DNA of 64,000 nucleotides from a virus. A model generated the notes under the pieces. That model saw nothing but the letters and a program-made list of their open reading frames with translations, was not told the DNA's origin and did no database searches. The first letter of the stretch is position 1. Each line of letters begins with the position of its first letter. The DNA lies in the IMG/VR virus record IMGVR_UViG_3300027779_000028, positions 1 through 64,000 of that record, one strand, 5' to 3'. Made by a program: the position numbers and the translations under genes. Below are positions 57,501 through 64,000 of this stretch, in pieces.

Positions 57501-58939
57501 TGGATATACTAGAGAGAAGGTCCGGATATAGCAACGAGATGATGCATAAGCAGTGTATCATATTGCAGAATGTTGTTACTCAAACCAAAACCATTAAGTC
57601 CGGTAGGGGTAAGAATATAGAAAGCCGAGAAGTTCCTAAGGATAATATACCTAAGGATATTTTAGATAGGATTAATAACAGTGTAGAATATTACAAGAAA
57701 CAGATGAGCAATAAGCTTCAATTTAGAGCCTACCAAGAAGAGATAATCTCCAAAGGGAAGCAGATACTTACATCCAAGAAGTTTTTATACCTAGCTATGG
57801 AGGTTAGAACAGGCAAGACCCTGACGAGTTTAGGGATAGCCGAGGAACTTGGGTATGAGAATGTTCTCTTCATAACCAAGAAGAAAGCTATAAGCAGTAT
57901 CACTGCTGACACAGACCTTCTTTGCCCAAGCTATGTCTTGTTTATTATAAACTACGAGAGCCTACATAAAGCTCCCGATGTTAAGTGGGATTTAATAATA
58001 TGTGACGAAGCTCATGGTATGGGGTCATACCCGAAGCCAAGTAATAGAGCTAAAGCCGTGAAGGAGTTAATCAAGAAATGTAATAGCCATGTCATACTAT
58101 TATCAGGCACACCTACTCCGGAGTCCTATAGCATGATTTACCATCAGGTGTATGGCATACCTAACAATCCGTTCCGTTCATTTAAGAACTTCTATGGATT
58201 TGCACGAGCGCATGTTAGGATTAAAGAGATAAAGATTAATGGCATGATGCATAAGAACTATGACGATGCTCCTGAGTCCGTCATGAATCTCATGAAGCCA
58301 TACACTATAGCTTACACCCAAGCGCAAGCGGGGTTCAAGGTGGACACCCAAGAGCATATATTGTATGTAGATATGAAAGAGTCTACCTATGCTATGTGCA
58401 AGAAGCTCACAAAGGATTTAGTCTTAGAGGGTAAGTCTGAGGATATCTTAGCGGATACTCCGGTAAAGCTTATGCAGAAACTCCATCAGATGTACTCAGG
58501 TACGGTGAAGTTTGAAAGCGGGAACTCCATGGTGTTGGATTATACCAAAGCTCACTTCATACGAGATAGTTTTGAGGGGCAAAAGGTTGGTATCTTCTAT
58601 AAGTTTAAGGAGGAGTTAAACGCCTTGAAAAAAGTTTACGGAGACGACCTAACGACTGAGCTACCTGAGTTTGAGACCACCGATAAGAGTATCGCTCTAC
58701 AGATTGTATCGGGAAGGGAAGGTATATCTTTGAGACAAGCCTCTGCCCTTGTGTACTACAACATTGACTTCTCAGCCACTAGCTATTGGCAATCAAGAGA
58801 TAGGATGACTACTAAAGATAGACTCAAGAGCGATGTGTATTGGATATTCTCCAAAGGAGGTATCGAGGATAAGATATACAAAGCTGTCGTTAAAAAGAAA
58901 TCATACACTGTAACACACTTTAAAAATCAAACCATTTAA
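57500..58939 (+). CDS. SF2 (SNF2/DEAH-type) helicase, 479 aa
   Basis: Motif I EVRTGKT (101-107), Ia region NVLFITKKKA, motif II DEAH (169-172), motif III SGTP (202-205), and in the second RecA domain IVSGREGISL and QSRDRMT (motifs V-VI). Length and motif spacing match phage SNF2-like helicases. A DNA- or RNA-remodelling role in replication or recombination is inferred; no nuclease or SNF2-specific insertions seen. Confidence 0.85.
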   Translation: MDILERRSGYSNEMMHKQCIILQNVVTQTKTIKSGRGKNIESREVPKDNIPKDILDRINNSVEYYKKQMSNKLQFRAYQEEIISKGKQILTSKKFLYLAMEVRTGKTLTSLGIAEELGYENVLFITKKKAISSITADTDLLCPSYVLFIINYESLHKAPDVKWDLIICDEAHGMGSYPKPSNRAKAVKELIKKCNSHVILLSGTPTPESYSMIYHQVYGIPNNPFRSFKNFYGFARAHVRIKEIKINGMMHKNYDDAPESVMNLMKPYTIAYTQAQAGFKVDTQEHILYVDMKESTYAMCKKLTKDLVLEGKSEDILADTPVKLMQKLHQMYSGTVKFESGNSMVLDYTKAHFIRDSFEGQKVGIFYKFKEELNALKKVYGDDLTTELPEFETTDKSIALQIVSGREGISLRQASALVYYNIDFSATSYWQSRDRMTTKDRLKSDVYWIFSKGGIEDKIYKAVVKKKSYTVTHFKNQTI

Positions 58940-58950
58940 ATAAATATATT

Positions 58951-59166
58951 ATGCTTATAAAAAAATACAAAAAAGAACTAAGAAAAGAAAGAGCTGTTAG
59001 AAAATGCGCGAAGGATTGGGCTAAATATCCGGAGAGAAGGAATGAATATATGATTGCTCATGGAAAAACAAAAATACTCAATATGATAATTAAAGACTTA
59101 TCAAACCTAGAGCAGCCTCCCAAAAGACTGAGTGTTATCACGAGATTAAAACATTGGTTTATATAA
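58951..59166 (+). CDS. Small basic protein, 71 aa
   Basis: Very basic: MLIKKYKKELRKERAVRKCA, then AHGKTKILNMIIKDLSNLEQ. Likely nucleic-acid contact in the helicase operon; no family recognised. Its last base is the A of the next ATG. Confidence 0.55.
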   Translation: MLIKKYKKELRKERAVRKCAKDWAKYPERRNEYMIAHGKTKILNMIIKDLSNLEQPPKRLSVITRLKHWFI

Positions 59167-59606
59167 TGAGCAAGTTATTTGAGAACAAGGAGCATCTAGA
59201 GAGAGAAGAGAAAGCCATTAGGCTATGGACTAGGAATATGCCTGAAGGGAGCTATAAGAAGCTAGGAGGCTTTGATATAGACTTTCGTGTTTACTCCCCT
59301 ACTACTGACACTTATGCATATGTAGAAGTTAAAGGTAGACACCAATATATAGACGATGCGTTCCCTTTGCCTATCGCAGCAAGGAAGTTGGTAAAGCTAT
59401 ACGACACTTTAAAAAAGGATTCAAAAGCCACGAAAGCATTTGTTATATGGGCGTGTAAGGATGGCATCATTGAAGGGGATGTGGACCTTCTTGTTGGCTC
59501 TGCTAGAGTAGGAGGAAGGTCTTATCGAGAAGGCTCCACTCATGACTGCGAAGTGATGGTATATTATGATATTCAATTAGCGTTTAAAAAGACAATGTAT
59601 AAATGA
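59166..59606 (+). CDS. PD-(D/E)XK-like nuclease, 146 aa
   Basis: The start is set at ATG 59166 (MSKLFENKEHLEREEKAIRL), which is more typical than an upstream ATG at 59154. Core: GGFDIDFRVY then AYVEVKGRHQ (D-x-ExK). This resembles small holliday-junction or restriction-like nucleases. DNA substrate unknown; placed between two helicases/nucleases in the replication operon. Confidence 0.65.
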   Translation: MSKLFENKEHLEREEKAIRLWTRNMPEGSYKKLGGFDIDFRVYSPTTDTYAYVEVKGRHQYIDDAFPLPIAARKLVKLYDTLKKDSKATKAFVIWACKDGIIEGDVDLLVGSARVGGRSYREGSTHDCEVMVYYDIQLAFKKTMYK

Positions 59607-59833
59607 TTAAATTTGTTACATACGTCTTACGTTGGGTGAGTCAGAATTTAGCTATCCCCTTTTGGATGGTTGGTCATATCCATTTAACGTATAATGTGTA
59701 TGCAGATATAAAAGAAATAATAATATCATTAGGACTAAACATTGTAGTAGCCATTGGATTTTTCCTTGACTACTATAAAGAATATAAAGATGAGAGAGCA
59801 GCAGATACAGTCAAAGAGAATAAAAGAACTTGA
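59603..59833 (+). CDS. Two-span membrane protein, 76 aa
   Basis: Two hydrophobic segments (LAIPFWMVGHIHLTYNVY and IIISLGLNIVVAIGFFLDYY) with a charged C-terminal tail. No lysis genes nearby. It could be an early membrane-acting protein (for example host modulation). It overlaps the VRR-NUC gene by 44 bp. Confidence 0.55.
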   Translation: MIKFVTYVLRWVSQNLAIPFWMVGHIHLTYNVYADIKEIIISLGLNIVVAIGFFLDYYKEYKDERAADTVKENKRT

Positions 59834-60032
59834 GAATGAAGGGTATTATGTTATCAAGCTTATTCAGACCAATAAGAATGGTATACCTGACCTGATAGCG
59901 ATACCCCCGGATTGCGGAGTATTGTTTAGTGAGGTAAAGCGCCCCAATGGAAGGTTATCGAAGCTGCAGGAATTTAGAATTAAAGAACTCAATAAACATG
60001 GAATCAAGACAGAGGTATACAGAGGAGGTTAG
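59790..60032 (+). CDS. VRR-NUC domain nuclease, 80 aa
   Basis: The start is set at ATG 59790 (MREQQIQSKRIKELENEGYY). Stand-alone VRR-NUC: NKNGIPDLIAIPP, FSEVKRPNGRLSKLQEFRIK with the D...E-x-K catalytic motif. The family includes phage and FAN1 nucleases acting on branched DNA. It follows the PD-(D/E)XK-like nuclease and 2-TM gene. Confidence 0.85.
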   Translation: MREQQIQSKRIKELENEGYYVIKLIQTNKNGIPDLIAIPPDCGVLFSEVKRPNGRLSKLQEFRIKELNKHGIKTEVYRGG

Positions 60033-60321
60033 ACCATACGATTTTGACGTAGACTTTTTAGAAAGCCTTAGGGCTTTTGATAAACAGACCTCCGTTAGGG
60101 TTGTAATGATACTAGAAGATAATGCGGATTCATTGCCAAAAGAAGATGGGTGGATTCAAGAGGCAGGATGTGTTTTAAAAGGACCTTATCCATTTTTCTT
60201 TATGATAAGGTTCTTGCATGAGTATGGTAGTACTCCACTTTTTTTAGAGATTGAAGAAATTTACTGTGACGAATACCTAGATTTTATATTAGAAGACAAA
60301 ATATTAATAGATTTAACATAA
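59998..60321 (+). CDS. Early hypothetical protein, 107 aa
   Basis: The start is set at ATG 59998 (MESRQRYTEEVRPYDFDVDF), overlapping the VRR-NUC gene by 35 bp; an upstream in-frame ATG at 59947 is less likely. Acidic, with PYPFFFMIRFLHEYGSTPLF. No family recognised. Confidence 0.55.
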   Translation: MESRQRYTEEVRPYDFDVDFLESLRAFDKQTSVRVVMILEDNADSLPKEDGWIQEAGCVLKGPYPFFFMIRFLHEYGSTPLFLEIEEIYCDEYLDFILEDKILIDLT

Positions 60322-60716
60322 TGGACACACATAATACAGCTGATTTAAAGCAAATTATAGACGAAGTTTTCGAGCTTGACCTATTTAAAAAGACAAGACA
60401 AAGAGAATATGTAGACGCTCGAAGGGTGTTTTCTCATATCCTTTTAAAGGAGGGAGCTACCCTTTCAGGGGTAGGTGATATACTCTCCCTAAACCACGCT
60501 ACCATTCACTTCTACACCAAAAAATTTGAGTGGATTATTAAGTCAGATATTACCCTACGTGAAAAATATGAGCTTATTTTGACTCGATATAAACCCACTC
60601 CCAAAACTCCTGACGTATATTTCTTTAGTAATAAACAACTAATAGACGAGGTGTTACGGTTGAGAGAAGATGTGAATGTCTTAATTTCGCAAAAACTATG
60701 TCAGTGTAAAAAATGA
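60321..60716 (+). CDS. Second DnaA domain IV-like protein, 131 aa
   Basis: REYVDARRVFSHILLKEGAT, LSGVGDILSLNHATIHFYTK, then KFEW. This is close to the DnaA-type helix-turn-helix (nHATI like DHSTV). A C-terminal coiled coil with CQC ends the protein. Together with the gene at 52195, two such stand-alone domains may recognise regulatory or origin boxes. Confidence 0.65.
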   Translation: MDTHNTADLKQIIDEVFELDLFKKTRQREYVDARRVFSHILLKEGATLSGVGDILSLNHATIHFYTKKFEWIIKSDITLREKYELILTRYKPTPKTPDVYFFSNKQLIDEVLRLREDVNVLISQKLCQCKK

Positions 60717-60916
60717 AAGACCCGGTATCAGTGTTTGAATTGCACAGAATTGCATACATCAACAAATTGATGAACCGCATTCATGACCGCACAAATTCAC
60801 TGTATGAAAATCTAATGGATATAGATTTCAGCTCCGTGCGCGAAGACCTAAAAGAATTAAAGAATATCTTAGAGGAGGTAGAGAACTCTCTAGAAGATAG
60901 GTCTCGCGGTCTTTAG
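60713..60916 (+). CDS. Last early gene, small helical protein, 67 aa
   Basis: Coiled-coil-like helical protein (IAYINKLMNRIHDRTNSLYE; REDLKELKNILEEVENSLED). Its stop overlaps the stop of the converging giant ORF by 3 bp, so the two arms meet without a spacer or visible bidirectional terminator. Confidence 0.6.
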   Translation: MKDPVSVFELHRIAYINKLMNRIHDRTNSLYENLMDIDFSSVREDLKELKNILEEVENSLEDRSRGL

Positions 60917-63900
60917 TCGAAGCCTCCTTCTTCAAACCCTCCTTCAAACCCTCCTTCTTCAAACCCTTCTTCAAACCCTCCGTCTCCAAGTAGGTTCTGC
61001 TGACGCTTCATCTCCGTGTCTTCTATACGTAGCTGACGGTCATACTCTTCATTTATTTCCTCTATAGTCTTGGCTTTCTTCTCGTCTCGATTTTTAGGTC
61101 CTGTGATTTGATACTCAGAGAAATTCATAAGTCTAAGAAGAGCCTCCCCTGTATTTTCATAATCTCCTGAAATCACCTTCCCATAATTAGTAATTAACTT
61201 AGAAAGAGTTGGAGCAGGGATACCGGGAGGTACAATTGTCAGCATCTCTAAGTAAGCTTGCTTCATCTTAGCATCTTTTTTCGGACCCTCTTTCATCTTA
61301 TCCGCAGCTTTTAGCTTTTGGATAATTGAGGTCGCTACATTTAAAAGACCTAAAGACTTAGTCCCCTCACCGGCCCAAGGTTTCCCTTGGTAGTAGTCGG
61401 CTCCCATTCCGAGTACCTCTCCTGCTATAAACAATCCATTCAAAGGACCCATAATAGCGGCTCTCATTAAATCTTCGTCGTCGTCCTCACGGAACCCACG
61501 AAGAAGTCCCGGCAACCCCATAGATATATATTGGAATAAGACAGGCATATATACATGATACATAAGTAGAGTTCTTAAATTCTCCTTTACACTCCCCTTA
61601 CCTGCATTTCTATCCCATGCCTTTAATTTTCTACCTAAATTTCTTACGGCCTGTATATCCTTACGGAGATATTGTCTTGGGGTAGATAAGAAGAAGTTTG
61701 CAGCACGTTGCATAGGATGTCCTGTCTGATAGAAGTCTTTATCCTGCAAATCAGAAGACTGCTGTGTACGTTTGGTATCCCTCTCGAACTTACGGATAGC
61801 AATTTGAATTGCCTCCTGTTCCGTTTCTCCTGATTGTATAGCTTGGTCTTTATAGTAAGAGTAGTTTGCGGCTCCACCTAAAAATATAGCGTTCCTATCT
61901 CCGAACTTCACCATATACATCATGAAGTTAACCATGAAGTCTTTAGTAGGGCTAGGAACGAACTCTTGCATAGCAGACTCAGAGTAGGTCTCCATAGCCC
62001 TCATAAGGCTCTGTGTGCCTCTCTCTTGCATATACACGGAGTTATCTCTCATCTCTTGGAAGACTCCATTTAACTCTATCATATTCTTAGCTGAATACTT
62101 TAGCCAATTTCTACTTCCGATATCATTAGCGTAAGTAAAGGTAGAAGTAAGTTGCTTAATCATAATCAGAGGAGAGATAGCAAGTCTAGCTATAATAAAC
62201 ATAGTGTTCATAGCATTGAAAACCTTAGACCACTTCTCTGTTTGAACTCCTTTGTTTGCTATCTTCTGTATGGAGTTATCAATTAATTTTACAGTATTAT
62301 CTCCATGTATACTTCTGATAGCACCCCTAATATATTCATTCGTGAATATTTTATTTATATCTCGGATACTCTCGGCATAAGCTGCGAAATACTCCATATC
62401 ATGTATGTATGACATGAGAGCATCTGTCCCATCCATAGGAAGAATCTTTACTGTATTCTTTATTCTCGATAGAGTTGAGGCCTCATTCACAGAGTTGTTA
62501 AATGATGCGGTTCCTCCTGATAGAAGGTCGAGGGGAGCAACCTCTACTCCATCTCTATATATCCTTCCGGAATAAAACTCATTCCACGGCATATTCGTAC
62601 GATAGATTTTTTTGTATACCTCGTTATAGTGCTCATACAATTCAGGGAAAAGCTCATTGACTTGCCAATCTGCAAAAGCTTTTACTTCAGGAGTAAGGGC
62701 CTCTTCTATCTCAGATAGTATCTCTTTATATTTTGGTCCATACATAGTCTCAAAAGCACCATCGTTAGACGGGTCTTTGTGTTGGTTGTATAGATAAGAC
62801 ATTTGATTTTGAGTATATATCTTCTCACTGTTATCAATAGCTTCGTCAAGTTTCTCTTGTGTCTCAGGGGTAGGGTTGGCATCAAATGCTTTCTGAGCTT
62901 TCGCAAGCTGCTCTTGATTGACAGAGAATGTGTGGGCAAGTTGACGATTCTTCCTTAGCTTCGGCTTCCAATTTTTTCCGTAAATCTCTACAAGTTTTTG
63001 CTCTACCCTCCCGGAGGTATACATAGTTCTTTCTTTAAAGGTTCTAGATGATTCATCTATCTTCCCTGTTACCATATCTTGAAGTGCCCCACCAAAGAGC
63101 TCTCCCGGAAGCTTACCTATTTTATCCATTAATCCATCCAACCCTTCGTGGTCAGTGAAAAAATCTCCTGCGTTTTGTAGAAAGTTTTGGAAGAAAAACT
63201 TAACCCTTCCTGCCACTAATTTTTTATTCGCAATATTTTGCAATCCTGTTTTATTTCTTTCTAACTCTGCTTCAGCATCTTCTTCTTTTAGGCTAACCAC
63301 TTTACCTGTAATCTCCTCATAAGCAATCTCAAACTGTCTTTCGTATTCAGCCTTATCCTTAGCGAGGATAGCTTGTAGGACGGTACGCCCAAAGTCTACC
63401 ATCTCTTGCAGATTAGTGTTTACTTCATCAAGAGAGGCTACTTTATTAGAGTCTGTGTTCTCCATAACTAAAGAGTTATTAAACTCCATAATTACCTGCA
63501 GGTTAGCCATCTCAGTAAGCTCCTCTATAGTTGCATCAGTCTTTATGCTTAACTCATTCCACGCTTTTTGAAGCAGTGTATTAGCCTGCACTACATCTTC
63601 TTCAGTTATAGCGGCAATTTCTTTATCTGTTTTCCCTTTTACTAGAAGACGGTTCCTTATAGAGGTGAGCCTCTCTAAAGTCGCCACATCAATCTTTATC
63701 CCTTTCTTTCTCCCTCCTTCCGTTTTGGTGTACTTATCGTTAAGTAGGCTGTCTATACTTTTTTGAAGAGTCTTTACGTTTTCAGATATTACAAACTCAG
63801 TAATCTCATTCATAAGATTCTCTATACTATCCCAATCGGCTATTTCAATTTGTTTAGCAAACTTAAGTACTTGCCCTTTTGTGTATATAGCCTTAGGCAA

Positions 63901-64000
63901 CGATACCCTCATGAAATTTCTTAACGCTCTCTTGACACGCTTTATATCTCTTTTTCCTTTCAAACGCTCTCTTACAGATATACGTGCTTTTCTAATCTTA
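60913..64000 (-). CDS. Giant large polyvalent phage protein, C-terminal part (enters from the right edge)
   Basis: 1029 codons, open upstream at base 64000; a TTG at 63963 is not a supported start. The N-terminal visible portion is basic (KIRKARISVRERLKGKRD). The middle is helical. Residues corresponding to about 61600-62100 (KFERDTKRTQQSSDLQDKDF; PMQRAANFFLSTPRQYLRK) match the LPD38-type C-terminal domain of large polyvalent phage proteins. The last 20 residues are an acidic Phe-Glu-Gly repeat (GGFEEGFEEGG). It probably is the C-terminal part of the protein at 1-5816 on a circular genome. Confidence 0.75.
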   Translation of the reverse strand, partial: KIRKARISVRERLKGKRDIKRVKRALRNFMRVSLPKAIYTKGQVLKFAKQIEIADWDSIENLMNEITEFVISENVKTLQKSIDSLLNDKYTKTEGGRKKGIKIDVATLERLTSIRNRLLVKGKTDKEIAAITEEDVVQANTLLQKAWNELSIKTDATIEELTEMANLQVIMEFNNSLVMENTDSNKVASLDEVNTNLQEMVDFGRTVLQAILAKDKAEYERQFEIAYEEITGKVVSLKEEDAEAELERNKTGLQNIANKKLVAGRVKFFFQNFLQNAGDFFTDHEGLDGLMDKIGKLPGELFGGALQDMVTGKIDESSRTFKERTMYTSGRVEQKLVEIYGKNWKPKLRKNRQLAHTFSVNQEQLAKAQKAFDANPTPETQEKLDEAIDNSEKIYTQNQMSYLYNQHKDPSNDGAFETMYGPKYKEILSEIEEALTPEVKAFADWQVNELFPELYEHYNEVYKKIYRTNMPWNEFYSGRIYRDGVEVAPLDLLSGGTASFNNSVNEASTLSRIKNTVKILPMDGTDALMSYIHDMEYFAAYAESIRDINKIFTNEYIRGAIRSIHGDNTVKLIDNSIQKIANKGVQTEKWSKVFNAMNTMFIIARLAISPLIMIKQLTSTFTYANDIGSRNWLKYSAKNMIELNGVFQEMRDNSVYMQERGTQSLMRAMETYSESAMQEFVPSPTKDFMVNFMMYMVKFGDRNAIFLGGAANYSYYKDQAIQSGETEQEAIQIAIRKFERDTKRTQQSSDLQDKDFYQTGHPMQRAANFFLSTPRQYLRKDIQAVRNLGRKLKAWDRNAGKGSVKENLRTLLMYHVYMPVLFQYISMGLPGLLRGFREDDDEDLMRAAIMGPLNGLFIAGEVLGMGADYYQGKPWAGEGTKSLGLLNVATSIIQKLKAADKMKEGPKKDAKMKQAYLEMLTIVPPGIPAPTLSKLITNYGKVISGDYENTGEALLRLMNFSEYQITGPKNRDEKKAKTIEEINEEYDRQLRIEDTEMKRQQNLLGDGGFEEGFEEGGFEGGFEEGGFD

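Noticed and set aside
60913-63963. Complete gene starting at TTG 63963
   Set aside because: The frame stays open to base 64000 without a stop, so the true start lies outside the window.
1-64000. Lysogeny module, integrase or att site
   Set aside because: No recombinase, repressor or duplicated att-like core was seen; the content fits a lytic phage, though the window is incomplete.

Overview
This window is most of a tailed-phage genome, probably a short-tailed (podovirus-like) lytic phage of a marine or aquatic Bacteroidetes/Flavobacteria host. The terminase, portal, capsid and tail-nozzle proteins look related to crAss-like and Cellulophaga-type podoviruses (family-level inference, no search run). 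The host assignment rests mainly on promoters: at least nine copies of TAnnTTTG, the Bacteroidetes sigma-A minus-7 box, sit just upstream of leftward genes or operons, and start codons have A-rich leaders rather than Shine-Dalgarno sites. I see no integrase, repressor, RNA polymerase or DNA polymerase in the window.

Layout. Two transcription arms diverge from a structured intergenic region at about 42790-43306. The leftward (minus) arm carries virion and lysis genes. From 42753 down it holds a small gene, a groEL / zinc-ribbon / groES operon (42319-40282), one lone plus-strand winged-helix-like gene (39876-40316), a cluster of tiny very basic proteins (39830-38001), a fibre and lysis block (38004-27315), the packaging and head block (27318-17416: GroES-fold protein, TerL, portal, scaffold-like, major capsid), the tail block (17331-5824), and a giant multidomain protein that runs off the left edge. 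The rightward (plus) arm (43307-60916) carries about 45 small, tightly overlapping early genes, then recombination and replication genes: a DUF1071/Sak-type annealing protein, a RecE-like nuclease, an SSB-like protein, a primase-helicase, an SF2 helicase and small nucleases.

The arms converge at 60913-60916, where a second giant minus-strand ORF enters from the right edge. On a circular map the left-edge and right-edge ORFs would be the N- and C-terminal parts of one large polyvalent protein. The frames are compatible if the edges are joined, but sequence may be missing between them.

The most unusual content is the regulatory RNA/DNA of the early arm. A 17-19 bp perfect palindrome, GAGTTCGGTCACCGAACTC, occurs eight times, six of them just before a start codon. 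A ninth hairpin at the same position has a different stem sequence but keeps its pairing and identical flanks, which points to selection on RNA structure. The same arm has a repeated promoter-like element (3 copies), two tRNA-like three-way-junction leaders, a 226-nt structured non-coding stretch ending in a canonical T-arm, and a 67-nt near-perfect stem-loop. A 105-bp duplicated GACA/TGTC-rich module links the groEL region to the primase-helicase promoter.
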